This document shows, piece by piece, positions 25,308-33,756 of a DNA stretch of 36,209 bases. Positions within the stretch are counted from its first letter, which is position 1. The number at the start of each line of letters is the position of its first letter. The position numbers were made by a program, and so were the translations under genes. The DNA is taken from NCBI GenBank assembly GCA_900317365.1, contig ONGM01000239.1:1-36209 (forward strand), in the 5' to 3' direction. The stretch is from an uncultured Planctomycetota bacterium. Lineage in GTDB: Bacteria > Planctomycetota > Planctomycetia > Pirellulales > Thermoguttaceae. A model generated the notes under the pieces. That model was not told where the DNA came from, did not search any database, and was given only the letters and a program-made list of their open reading frames with translations.

Positions 25308-27962
25308 TTAGTCTTCTCTTATAATTCCGGATTTCGAAACTTTACCGGAGCTACCCATCGACGTTCCAACCGGGTTGGCGCACGATTTAAAGAAGCACTC
25401 TTCCACGCTGCCGCCCGCGCCCGACTCCGCGCGGCATCCGGCCGAGCACTCCACAAATCGCGAGCGTTCCGCCGTTATCGTCGCGTCCGTTTCCGCGCAG
25501 AGCCCGTACTTGCAACGTTCAAAGACGCTATATTGGGATTCAATCGCGCCTTTCGACTCCGCAAGACAACAACTATTTCCAAAATCCTCAAACGAACACT
25601 TCCAGAGTTTTGCCGACGCCCCGTCGCCGTTCACGCTCACCCCGACGGAATCCTCGTTCTCACGAACACCAATAAATCGGCATTCTTTGAGGGACAGCGA
25701 GCCCTTCTCTACAACGGAGACGATCGGACGCCAAATCTGCGCGACAGACTTTGCGTTCGTCTTGAAAACGACGTTTTTCAGCGCGACGTTTTTGCTCGTA
25801 ATCCAAAGACTCTCGCCCGGTTCCACAACGACCGTCGCGCCCTCTTCGCCAATAATAGCGACCGCCTTGTCGATAACGAGTCCGGAACGCTCGGAGGTCA
25901 AGCGACTCTTCCACCCGACTTCGATCTCATTTCCGCCCTTCAAAAGAATAACGTCCCCTTTCGCCGCTTTCGCAATCGCGTCGACGAGAGTCGCGGCGTC
26001 GTCCGGAACCGTAATCGTCGGCGCCTTCTTCTCCCAACTCGCGGTCGCGTCAACCGCTTCGGAGAGCGTTTCCTCCCAAGTCTTAACCTTCTGCTCTTCT
26101 TCGGAAATATGATCGATCAGAACAATATTGTCGCCAACCCGAATCGCGCCGTCCGTCTTAGCCAGCGCGTCTTCCGCCGCGTTCGATTTGGCGTCCTTAG
26201 CGTCCTCGTCGTCTTCTACGTCGGAATCGCCGACGGCGTCTGTCGATAGGTCGGCAAGATCGCTTTCAACGTTGCGGAAGCCCGACTTGATAGACTCGTT
26301 CATCTCCTTAAACGCTTTCAAAGCGTCGTCGTAATTTCCGGTTGGCGTCTCGCTCGTTTCCCCTAATTCGTCGCTCGCGGCGGCGACCGGCAAAGCGGAC
26401 GGCTGAATAAGACCGTCGTCTTCCGGCGCCAAATTATCGTCGTCCGCAGTCGGGCGGTACGGCGCGATTTCCAAAATCGGCGCGGACGCAAGGAGCGTCG
26501 TCAATTCTGAAACGCGCTCGATTTGACTCGCGCCCGGCGTCGCGAACCCGTCGCCAAATTGTTTCTCCGCGACGTTCTCCAGGTCTTGCAACTTGAACTT
26601 GCAGAGAATCGCGCCGCATCGCGCGTCGTAGAAAATCACTCCGTAAGGGCGAACGAAAAGATCGCGCGAAATCGTTTCCGCGTCGCGACGTTGGGAATTC
26701 GCCGTATATTTTCCGACTTCCAAAAATTCCTGTTCCGAAACGCCCGCTTTGTCGGCAAACTCAATTCGGCAAGTCAGAATCGCGGCGACCGCCCCGGCGG
26801 GAGAATTCGACGCGTCGTACGGTACATTGGCGACGACTCCCGTCAACGCGCTCTTAATTTCTTCCCCGGTAAAAACAACGTTATAACGCGTATTATCAAC
26901 GTCTTTGAGACTAAATCCCGAGCGCTTTTGGGAGAACGCTTCGGAGACGGGTAAAACGTCGTCTTGCGCCTTGAGAGAAACGACGAGAAACTTCTTATCA
27001 TCGTCGAAAAACGACGTTACGCGAAGCGGCGCGTCCGATTCCGGAGAGAGATAAAACGCAAGCGTCGAACTCGTCTTTAAGCCGCCGTAGAGTCGCGAGT
27101 CCTTAAGTTTCGATATATTTTCCTCGTTGGTCTGTACGAGACGCCGCTCATAATCCTCGTCGTCGTAAAACCCCGCGTTTATCGCAAAGAGTTTGACTTG
27201 GAGAAGTCGATCTTTGTCGTCTCCGACCCACGCCGTATTAACGCGAGTAAAGGGCGCGGTTCCGACGCGCCGCCACACGCGCTCAATATCGTGTCCGAGA
27301 TACGTCGGGCTAATCGTCGTCGCCGATTCGTCGAACGGAACGACGGAATAGCCGCTTGCGTCGAGTCTTTCCGCAACGGAAACGTATCGCGCGGCGCCGA
27401 GGGTCTTAATAGCGTCGCGCGAGGCGTCGGCGTACTCCGTTTCCGGAGCGTACGCCGTCTCCGCCGAGTCGGCGGCGCTCGTCGCTTCGTGGGGACTCGC
27501 CTCGTTGGGACTCGGCGCGACGCTCCCCGCCGTGTCGCTCGCTCGATCATCCTCGTCTAACGATAAAGAACCGTTCACGACGTATAAGACGGCGACGACC
27601 GCTATAGTCGCAACGGCCGCAATGAACGCAAGCGCGGCGACGACACGCCTCCACGACAGTTGAAGCGGCCCAATTGGCTGAGTCGACGACTTCGGAGCTG
27701 TCGATCCGTTAGAAGCGGCTTGGAAAACGGGCTCCTCGCCTAAGTCGTCTAGAGAGACTTCTTCCTCGTCGCCGGCGTCGACGTTCAAAAAGTCGACGGA
27801 CGCGCTGTCCTCGAGCGCGACGAGTTCCGTCAGCGTCATTGCGCGATTTTCATACCGAACCGGAGTGTCGCCATCCAAATGCCCCGAACGATAGAGTCGG
27901 AGCGTTAGGTTCAAATCCGTCTCTTGAACCTGCCCATTGATCAAAATCTGAACTTTCGCCAT
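25308..27962 (-). CDS. GYF_2-like/TM/right-handed beta-helix protein (first paralogue, first gene of the cluster)
   Basis: The protein has 884 residues from the ATG at 27962. Earlier in-frame starts (TTG 28046, ATG 28022) lie on or within the promoter and cannot be used by its transcript. Order: a GYF_2-like domain of about 50 residues; an acidic linker; one membrane segment (about 106-129); the shared middle domain with ISPTYLGHDIERVW, RLYGGLKTSSTLAFYL and PYGVIFYDARCGAILC; a linker; and a beta-helix from about residue 650 (LKNVVFKTN, LKECRFIGV, LWKCSFEDF, SQYSVFERC, ERSRFVECS, EECFFKSC). The cytoplasmic GYF-like end and the outer beta-helix make it a bridge across the inner membrane. No catalytic motif is recognised. 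Possible roles are adhesion, glycan binding or structure. Confidence 0.85.
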   Translation of the reverse strand: MAKVQILINGQVQETDLNLTLRLYRSGHLDGDTPVRYENRAMTLTELVALEDSASVDFLNVDAGDEEEVSLDDLGEEPVFQAASNGSTAPKSSTQPIGPLQLSWRRVVAALAFIAAVATIAVVAVLYVVNGSLSLDEDDRASDTAGSVAPSPNEASPHEATSAADSAETAYAPETEYADASRDAIKTLGAARYVSVAERLDASGYSVVPFDESATTISPTYLGHDIERVWRRVGTAPFTRVNTAWVGDDKDRLLQVKLFAINAGFYDDEDYERRLVQTNEENISKLKDSRLYGGLKTSSTLAFYLSPESDAPLRVTSFFDDDKKFLVVSLKAQDDVLPVSEAFSQKRSGFSLKDVDNTRYNVVFTGEEIKSALTGVVANVPYDASNSPAGAVAAILTCRIEFADKAGVSEQEFLEVGKYTANSQRRDAETISRDLFVRPYGVIFYDARCGAILCKFKLQDLENVAEKQFGDGFATPGASQIERVSELTTLLASAPILEIAPYRPTADDDNLAPEDDGLIQPSALPVAAASDELGETSETPTGNYDDALKAFKEMNESIKSGFRNVESDLADLSTDAVGDSDVEDDEDAKDAKSNAAEDALAKTDGAIRVGDNIVLIDHISEEEQKVKTWEETLSEAVDATASWEKKAPTITVPDDAATLVDAIAKAAKGDVILLKGGNEIEVGWKSRLTSERSGLVIDKAVAIIGEEGATVVVEPGESLWITSKNVALKNVVFKTNAKSVAQIWRPIVSVVEKGSLSLKECRFIGVRENEDSVGVSVNGDGASAKLWKCSFEDFGNSCCLAESKGAIESQYSVFERCKYGLCAETDATITAERSRFVECSAGCRAESGAGGSVEECFFKSCANPVGTSMGSSGKVSKSGIIRED

Positions 27963-28025
27963 CGGTTCTATCTCTCTTTTATCATCCAGCGCCGCGCTTC
28001 GTCCCATGAACGCGTCGTCCATAGT

Positions 28026-28053
28026 ATTATACGAGCCGAAAATCAACCGTCAA
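28026..28053 (-). promoter_or_regulatory. Strong sigma-70-type promoter of the large cluster
   Basis: On the minus strand TTGACG (28048-28053), 16 bases, then a perfect TATAAT (28026-28031). The predicted transcript begins near 28019 and leaves a leader of about 57 bases to the ATG at 27962. It is the best promoter upstream of the 13-gene series. Confidence 0.75.
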
Positions 28054-28369
28054 TCGGGCAAAAAGCAGACTTACCTAATCGCGTCCGTTCTATCGTCGTA
28101 AGTCTTTGATTTTCCGCAGAAACACATTTTAAAAATCTCTCGACGAAGATTCGTTGAGCGTCGCGCTTAACCCTTTGTTTCTACATACGAGAACTACGTC
28201 GTCGGATCGTCTTTATTATCTTTTATAATACGCAAAACTCTCGTCTTATACTTCAATTTAAATCGCGTTTTCTCGACGATTCGCCGTCATGAGATATGAT
28301 TATTTAAAGATCTTAGAATTTAGAAAGGGCGTTTTCCGACCGTTCAACCTCTCGGCGCGGACTCAAGCA
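28054..28369. other. AT-rich intergenic stretch without a gene
   Basis: This stretch separates the promoter of the large cluster from the terminator of the rhamnosidase gene. It is clearly richer in A and T than its surroundings, with several runs resembling -10 boxes (for example TATAAT on the plus strand at 28224-28229) but no matching -35 box. No convincing coding frame or RNA gene was seen. It could hold regulatory sites for the cluster promoter. Confidence 0.5.
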
Positions 28370-28419
28370 AAAGAAAGCCCGCCGAATCGCAGGCGCCAAA
28401 GCGCGTCGAATCGGCGGGC
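28370..28419 (-). terminator. Intrinsic terminator of the rhamnosidase gene
   Basis: A GC-rich stem of nine pairs (28377-28385 with 28411-28419) encloses a loop of about 25 bases. On the minus strand it is followed by a T-rich tail, TTTCTTTT. It lies about 70 bases after the stop at 28490. Confidence 0.75.
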
Positions 28420-28489
28420 GAACGCGAGGCAGGCGCGGCGCGCAAAGGCTGCGCGCCGCATACGACGACTCGCTAGAAAGCGTCGAGGA

Positions 28490-31400
28490 CTATTTCGCTA
28501 CGGAGATCGCGACGGGGCCGATCAATCCGGACTTCTTAAGAGGCGAGTTCGGCGTGTAGTCGTTGACCGGGCACCACGTCTTGCGTTCCGCTTCCGGAAG
28601 TTTGGCGTCGCCGATTAGACGGTTGACCCAGCAGTTGACGACTTCGATTTCGACGGCGTTTTCGCCTTCTTGAAGCGCGTCGGTAACGTCGAGTCGATAC
28701 GGGAAGGTCCAGACGCCGCCGACGTATTTGCCGTTGATCTTAACCTTGGCCATTTCCGCAACGTCGCCAAGCGTCATGTACGCGCGACCTTCCGGCTTCT
28801 TCTCTAGTTTGAAGGTCGTCGCGTAGGTCGCGGCGCCGGAGTAGTATTTGATCGCGTCGTTATCGGAGGTCGACCAGTCGATCAGGGAGTCGAATTTCAC
28901 GGCGTCTTTCGGACCGCGCGCGACTTCGCCCGAATTGAAGGACACGGTCCACGCGCCGTCGAGCGTCGCGATAGGAGCGAGGTTGAGGTCGTTCGACTTC
29001 GCGTTCGCGTCGCCCTTCGAGTCGGTCGACTTTTCAAAGACGACGAAGTAGCTCTCTTGCGGCACGAAGCTGAGCGGAATCGTCGTGCGCCCGTCGTCGG
29101 TAACGGACCATGCGGCGAGTTCGCGGGTTTCGCCGGTCGTGGGATCCCAGAGTTCCGGGGTCTTGCCGGCGACGCGGAACGTTACGGAAACGTCTTTCAA
29201 CACGTCGTCCGTTTGGTTCGCGATAAAGTAGACGTCGCCGTTCGCCATGGCGCGTCGACCGTAAACGAGCTTGGTCGCCGGGTCGTATTCGCAGTCAGGC
29301 TTGCAATTGACGAGCGCGAGCGCTTCCGGCATGGTCAGTCCGGAGGCAATCGTGCCCTTGCCGACTTTGCGCGTCTTCACGTTGACGCCGTCGACGTCGC
29401 CCCAGAGTTCGTCGGCGAGCTTCTTAACTTGCGCGTCCGCTTCCGGATAATTCTGGAGACTCGGCGATCGAGACGGTTTCGGACCGAGAACGAATGCGCC
29501 GTCTTCGACGAGGGACTTAATGCGCGCGAGAAGTTCCGGACGCATGGAGTCGAGTTTCGGAAGAACGAGGAGCTTGTACTGCGTGCCGTGCGGAAGCGTC
29601 AGCAGTCCGTTGGCGTCGACGCTCGTCGTTTCCTTGAGGACTTCGGCGTTAATGAAGTCGTACTGGTAACCGGACGGAATGGCGGGATCGACGGCGCCGG
29701 TCATTTTCGGCGCGTCTTCGCCGATGAAGTACGCGACGTCGGCGACGTTCAGTCCTTGTTGCAACATATAGTTGACGCGCTTGAGGTACATGACGTAAAG
29801 GTCAAGTTGCGTGAACCAGGAGTTGTGACGATTGAACTCGTTTCCGAACCATGCGTTGAACCCGGGAACGCGTTCGTCGGGCTGTTCGACGAAGAGGTGA
29901 AGGAGGGTGTTGTTGATACCGTCGGCGAAGAATCGGTCGGTGCGTTTCTTCATATTGACGGGGCTACGACTATACGGCGCGCCGGCGCACGTGTTCGACT
30001 CCGCCCAAATCTTCGTTTTACCGTAGATGTGTCCGCACGACGACGCGATGCGGTTCTCTATGTCGCCGAGGTCGCCTTCGCTCCAGTATTCGCCGGCGAT
30101 TTCGTTCGATTGTCCGCCGTATTGCAGGAACTCTCCGGGGAATCCCCAGTGTCCGTAGCATTCGAGCCAGGTGTTGCGTCCGTACTCGTTGCTAGCGTCG
30201 CGGAGTCCGCCGACGTACGAATACGAGACTTCGTCGGCGATAAAGCGTCGAAGATCCCACAGGAAGCGATCGGAAACGTCGAGATTCTTCGCGACGGCGC
30301 CGTAGTAAACCGGCGCGTACGGGGTCGGATCGTACCCGAAAGAGGCCTTGAATTTCTCGGCGAAATTATCGGTGTAATTCTGTCCGCCCATTTCGTAACT
30401 GTCTTGAACGACGGTCGTAAAGGACTTCATGTCTTCCGCCGGGAAGCGCTTAATGAGGTCGAGCATATACGCGTTGAAGTGTTCGACGGCGTGTTCGCGA
30501 CTCATCTTGTCGACTTCGTGTCCGGTCGCTTCCGGCACGGCGGGAGCGTTCTTCGCGCCGGTCGGAACGGCGCCGAAGCGTTCGACGACCCAAAGTCCGT
30601 CGGGTACGTTCCAGGTGAGAACGCCGTCTTTGTATTGATCCGTCAGATCGACGACCTTGGTCGGATCGTATGCGCCGACGCTTTCGGTCAGAATATTCTC
30701 GCTCGCTTGCGGCCATTGATATTCCGTCCACATCGGGTGCGGGGTCTCGTGCATTTTGGCGAGCGTCTTATTGAAGACGTCGGAAACGACGGGCGTAGCG
30801 GTTACGCTAACGGCGGAAAGCGCCGAGTCGCGATCGCTTGTAACGACGAGTTCAAACTCATTCGATTCGGTCGGATCGCACGCGGCGGTAACGGGCGCGT
30901 ACGGTATGAATCCGACGTTGATCGCGGGATTATAGCGGCTAATGTGGAAGTTCGCGATCTCTTTGCGATCGTCGCCGACCTTGGCGAAGAGTTGCGCGTT
31001 TGCGGTGAGAGGACGACCTTTAAACTCCACGACGACGCCGCGCGCGAGGAACGGCGCGTTCGACTTGATTTTAATCGAGCACGGAACGTTCCCTTTCAGT
31101 TCGTATCCGGCGTCGGTCGTCGCGGTCAGCTTCTGTCCGTATCCGGCCGGCGCAGGGTACGCGAGGACTTTGACGTCGCGATAATCTTCCGGGGAATCGC
31201 TTTGGAACTCCGGCTTCGCGAGTCGAATCGCAAGATCGGCGGGTCCTTTGACGAGCGTCTCGCTCTTCACGAGATAGCGCATCGCCATATCGCCCGTAAC
31301 CCACGGTCCGCCCGATTGGCTCCATCCCGGCGAGTTAAAAATACCGACTTCCACGCCAATTTCCGAGCCCGTTTTAAACGCCTGGTGAACGATTTCCCAC

Positions 31401-31756
31401 CATTCGTCGGAGAAGAATCGCACGGGTCCGGTCGGCACGGCGTCTTGACCGATGTCGCCGATAAACGCGCGATCAATTCCGACGGACTTCATCGCGATCA
31501 GGTCTTTCGTTACGCCTTCGCGCGACGAGTTTCCGGAAAGCCAATACCAATAAGCGCCGGTGAGGACTTTGCCGGTCGGATCGGTAAAATCTTCCTTCAT
31601 CTGCTCGCGAGTCGGATTACTCGGAAGCTGATTTGTCTCTTTCGGCATTTTATGGGAGAAAGTCAGGTCGTTTGCGCGTTGCGCGACCGCAGCCGACGCG
31701 CAACACGCGGCGACGATCAACGCGCCGAGTACGATTCGCCCTTTGCGTTTCAACAT
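28490..31756 (-). CDS. Secreted glycoside hydrolase, GH106-type alpha-L-rhamnosidase
   Basis: The protein has 1,088 residues. A signal peptide is clear (basic MLKRKGR, a hydrophobic core, then AAVA before QRAND). The catalytic part opens with GAYWYWLSGNSSREGVTKDL and has IFNSPGWSQSGGPWV, both typical of GH106 and close relatives, which remove alpha-linked L-rhamnose from plant or bacterial glycans. Glu-rich segments such as GEYWSEGDLGD and KIWAESNTC are candidates for the catalytic acids, but I cannot assign them by eye. The C-terminal 130 residues form a beta-sandwich of the GH2 sugar-binding type (VKINGKYVGGVWTFPYRLDV). AAAGG eight bases upstream supports the ATG. It is divergent from the acyltransferase gene and ends at its own terminator. 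Substrate specificity is inferred. Confidence 0.88.
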   Translation of the reverse strand: MLKRKGRIVLGALIVAACCASAAVAQRANDLTFSHKMPKETNQLPSNPTREQMKEDFTDPTGKVLTGAYWYWLSGNSSREGVTKDLIAMKSVGIDRAFIGDIGQDAVPTGPVRFFSDEWWEIVHQAFKTGSEIGVEVGIFNSPGWSQSGGPWVTGDMAMRYLVKSETLVKGPADLAIRLAKPEFQSDSPEDYRDVKVLAYPAPAGYGQKLTATTDAGYELKGNVPCSIKIKSNAPFLARGVVVEFKGRPLTANAQLFAKVGDDRKEIANFHISRYNPAINVGFIPYAPVTAACDPTESNEFELVVTSDRDSALSAVSVTATPVVSDVFNKTLAKMHETPHPMWTEYQWPQASENILTESVGAYDPTKVVDLTDQYKDGVLTWNVPDGLWVVERFGAVPTGAKNAPAVPEATGHEVDKMSREHAVEHFNAYMLDLIKRFPAEDMKSFTTVVQDSYEMGGQNYTDNFAEKFKASFGYDPTPYAPVYYGAVAKNLDVSDRFLWDLRRFIADEVSYSYVGGLRDASNEYGRNTWLECYGHWGFPGEFLQYGGQSNEIAGEYWSEGDLGDIENRIASSCGHIYGKTKIWAESNTCAGAPYSRSPVNMKKRTDRFFADGINNTLLHLFVEQPDERVPGFNAWFGNEFNRHNSWFTQLDLYVMYLKRVNYMLQQGLNVADVAYFIGEDAPKMTGAVDPAIPSGYQYDFINAEVLKETTSVDANGLLTLPHGTQYKLLVLPKLDSMRPELLARIKSLVEDGAFVLGPKPSRSPSLQNYPEADAQVKKLADELWGDVDGVNVKTRKVGKGTIASGLTMPEALALVNCKPDCEYDPATKLVYGRRAMANGDVYFIANQTDDVLKDVSVTFRVAGKTPELWDPTTGETRELAAWSVTDDGRTTIPLSFVPQESYFVVFEKSTDSKGDANAKSNDLNLAPIATLDGAWTVSFNSGEVARGPKDAVKFDSLIDWSTSDNDAIKYYSGAATYATTFKLEKKPEGRAYMTLGDVAEMAKVKINGKYVGGVWTFPYRLDVTDALQEGENAVEIEVVNCWVNRLIGDAKLPEAERKTWCPVNDYTPNSPLKKSGLIGPVAISVAK

Positions 31757-31825
31757 ATCGAAAACCTTTCTGTAAAGAGTCGGCGCCGCGCGTCGACGTT
31801 CGACGACGCTTTGCGCTTTTTCGAT

Positions 31826-31831
31826 ATTGTA
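31826..31831 (-). promoter_or_regulatory. Possible -10 box for the rhamnosidase gene
   Basis: TACAAT on the minus strand, about 70 bases before the ATG at 31756. The bases 17 upstream (TGGCGT) are a poor -35 box, so an activator may be needed if this is the promoter. Confidence 0.3.
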
Positions 31832-31930
31832 CAGCGAACCGCGTTCCGACGCCAGTCGTGAAAAGATTTTCAGCGCGTCGGCGCGTAAGAAAACGACTTT
31901 TTTTTCTATGCGCGCCCAATCTTACGACGC

Positions 31931-31959
31931 TTGACGCGACTTTTTCCACCTTTTATAAT
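31931..31959 (+). promoter_or_regulatory. Strong sigma-70-type promoter of the acyltransferase gene
   Basis: TTGACG (31931-31936), exactly 17 bases, then TATAAT (31954-31959). The transcript should start near 31966, about 70 bases before the ATG at 32036. It is the only strong promoter facing right in the window. Confidence 0.78.
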
Positions 31960-32035
31960 GGGACAAAACTCTTTCGCCCACTGCGTCAAGCGAAAGGTTC
32001 GGTATTATCCATAAAAAGCATACGCCGAGGCTGTT

Positions 32036-33535
32036 ATGTCGCAAAATTACGATTCGGAGAATTACGAAGCGACCCCGCTAGAAATCCAAGAAGAGTTGCG
32101 CCGACGCGCGTCGAAAAGACTGTGGTCCCTCGACGTCTTGCGCGGCCTTAATATGCTCTGCATCATCGGACTGGCGTCCCTTATCACGATGATATGCAAC
32201 CTTCACGCCTCCGACTTCAGAGTCTTAGGAGACGGCGCCGTGCGCGCTGCGGTCGCTTTCAAAAACAGCTGGATCGGCCCCTCGCCGGAAACGATCGCCA
32301 AGCACATGGAGCACGTCGAATGGAACGGCGTTCTCCATCACGACACGATCTTCCCGCTCTTCCTCTTCCTCGCCGGCGTCTCTTTTCCCTTCTCGCTCTT
32401 CAAACAGCGCGTCAACGGTCGACCGACATGGCGTATTCTGCTCAAAATTCTGTGGCGTGGAATCGCTCTCGTCGTACTAGGAATCGTGTACTCCAATAAA
32501 GTTCGATTCGACATTCCGACGATTCGATTCATGGGCGTGTTGCAACACATCGGACTCGCATGGATGTTCGCCGCGTTGCTCTACTGGCCCCTCGCGAAAA
32601 AAACGAAAACGCTTCTCGGCGTCTGCGCCTTTATTCTCGTAACATACTGGCTCGCCGTCGCGCTTGTGCCCGCGCCGGACGTCGCGCCGAAAGACGCCTT
32701 CGCAAAAGACGCCTTCGTCGCAAGAGCAAAGACGCTCTTCGTTCATCAACCGTGCAAACTGCTCGACAACAATCCCCTGCCCGACTTCGACGCCGAAGAT
32801 TACCCGGAAGTCGGAACGATCGCTCACAACCTTCTACCGGAAGGTTGCGTCGTCAATTACGTCGATCGTAAACTTGTGCCCGGAAGACTCTACCATCAGC
32901 CGAGCAAATGGGAAGGCGAAGATTTCAAGCGCTCCTCCAACCTTGAATACAATCCGCAACTCTTCCGTCAGCTCCGCGATCCGGAAGGTCTCGCGTCGAC
33001 CTACCCGGCGATTGTAACCGCGCTACTCGGAATGATCTTCGGCGGGTTCCTACGTCGCGACGACTCCGACTTCTCTAAATGGCGCAAGCTCGCCGTACTC
33101 CTTATCGGCGGCGTCGCGCTTCTCGCGATCGGTCTCGCATGGAATTACGTCTTCCCGGTCAATAAGAATCTCTGGAACAGTACTTTCGTATGCATTGTCG
33201 GCGGATACTCCGCGTTGGCGCTCGGGCTATTCTACTTCCTGCTCGATATTCTACCGCTCAAATACGTCGGATTCCCATTTGCCGTCGTCGGTATGAACTC
33301 GATCACGATTTTCCTCGCGAAACGAATTATCGTCTTCAATAGTATGCGCGACTTCTTCTTTGAAGACGCAATTAATCGCTGGGTTCCGACGTCTCGCGAA
33401 GCGGTTGTCGACGGCGTCAACGTCGTCTACGAATCGACCGCCTTCGTCGATATCGCAACCTGCGTCGCAGGACTCATCGTCTCATGGTGCTTCCTCTTCT
33501 TCCTCTATCGCCGAAAGATCTTCCTCAGAGTCTAA
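32036..33535 (+). CDS. DUF5009 / heparan-alpha-glucosaminide N-acetyltransferase-like membrane protein
   Basis: The protein has 499 residues with about ten membrane segments. The start SKRLWSLDVLRGLNMLCIIG and the segment DTIFPLFLFLAGVSFPFSLF are signatures of the HGSNAT/NagX (DUF5009) family. Its members acetylate sugars across the membrane using cytoplasmic acetyl-CoA, and the histidines in VLHHDTIFP lie where an active-site His would be expected. A soluble loop of about 100 residues (about 215-310) splits the membrane domain. GAGG six bases upstream supports the ATG. It has its own strong promoter and terminator and is divergent from the rhamnosidase gene. It may modify glycans that the rhamnosidase releases, or the cell's own surface sugars; this is inference. 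Confidence 0.85.
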   Translation: MSQNYDSENYEATPLEIQEELRRRASKRLWSLDVLRGLNMLCIIGLASLITMICNLHASDFRVLGDGAVRAAVAFKNSWIGPSPETIAKHMEHVEWNGVLHHDTIFPLFLFLAGVSFPFSLFKQRVNGRPTWRILLKILWRGIALVVLGIVYSNKVRFDIPTIRFMGVLQHIGLAWMFAALLYWPLAKKTKTLLGVCAFILVTYWLAVALVPAPDVAPKDAFAKDAFVARAKTLFVHQPCKLLDNNPLPDFDAEDYPEVGTIAHNLLPEGCVVNYVDRKLVPGRLYHQPSKWEGEDFKRSSNLEYNPQLFRQLRDPEGLASTYPAIVTALLGMIFGGFLRRDDSDFSKWRKLAVLLIGGVALLAIGLAWNYVFPVNKNLWNSTFVCIVGGYSALALGLFYFLLDILPLKYVGFPFAVVGMNSITIFLAKRIIVFNSMRDFFFEDAINRWVPTSREAVVDGVNVVYESTAFVDIATCVAGLIVSWCFLFFLYRRKIFLRV

Positions 33536-33594
33536 CGTCGGTAGAACCCGCAAGCCTGCCTGACGACGAACGCCGGCCTTTCGTCGTACATAAG

Positions 33595-33637
33595 AAAACC
33601 CGACGGCAATACGAACGCGTAATTGCCGCCGGGTTTT
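33595..33637. terminator. Bidirectional intrinsic terminator between converging genes
   Basis: A 16-pair stem with one mismatch (33595-33610 with 33622-33637) and an 11-base loop. It is flanked by A4 on the left and T4 then CTCTTT on the right, so it can stop transcripts from the acyltransferase gene (plus) and from the Rpn locus (minus). Confidence 0.85.
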
Positions 33638-33756
33638 CTCTTTACGCCAGCCTATGTCGGCGAGGCCTGGACGTTGCGACATATCGCCAAACGATCGCGC
33701 GTTTACACGACTGAAGCGCGTCGCCGTTGATTAACGCGCGATTAAATTCCGACGCG

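Noticed and set aside
27963..28046. A longer N-terminus of the first beta-helix protein, starting at TTG 28046 or ATG 28022
   Set aside because: Both starts lie within or at the very start of the promoter region, before usable transcript, and the GYF-like domain begins at 27962.
28224..28229. A plus-strand TATAAT in the AT-rich gap
   Set aside because: No acceptable -35 box lies 16-18 bases upstream and there is no plus-strand gene to serve.
28289..28618. A 109-codon plus-strand frame after the rhamnosidase gene
   Set aside because: It runs through the terminator hairpin and into the 3' end of the rhamnosidase gene, and the product is almost all Arg-rich low complexity.
29057..31861. A 934-codon open frame on the plus strand, antisense to the rhamnosidase gene
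   Set aside because: It mirrors the codon bias of the real gene, has no family-like motifs and is Arg/Val-rich as such shadows are. The opposite strand has a signal peptide and GH106 motifs.
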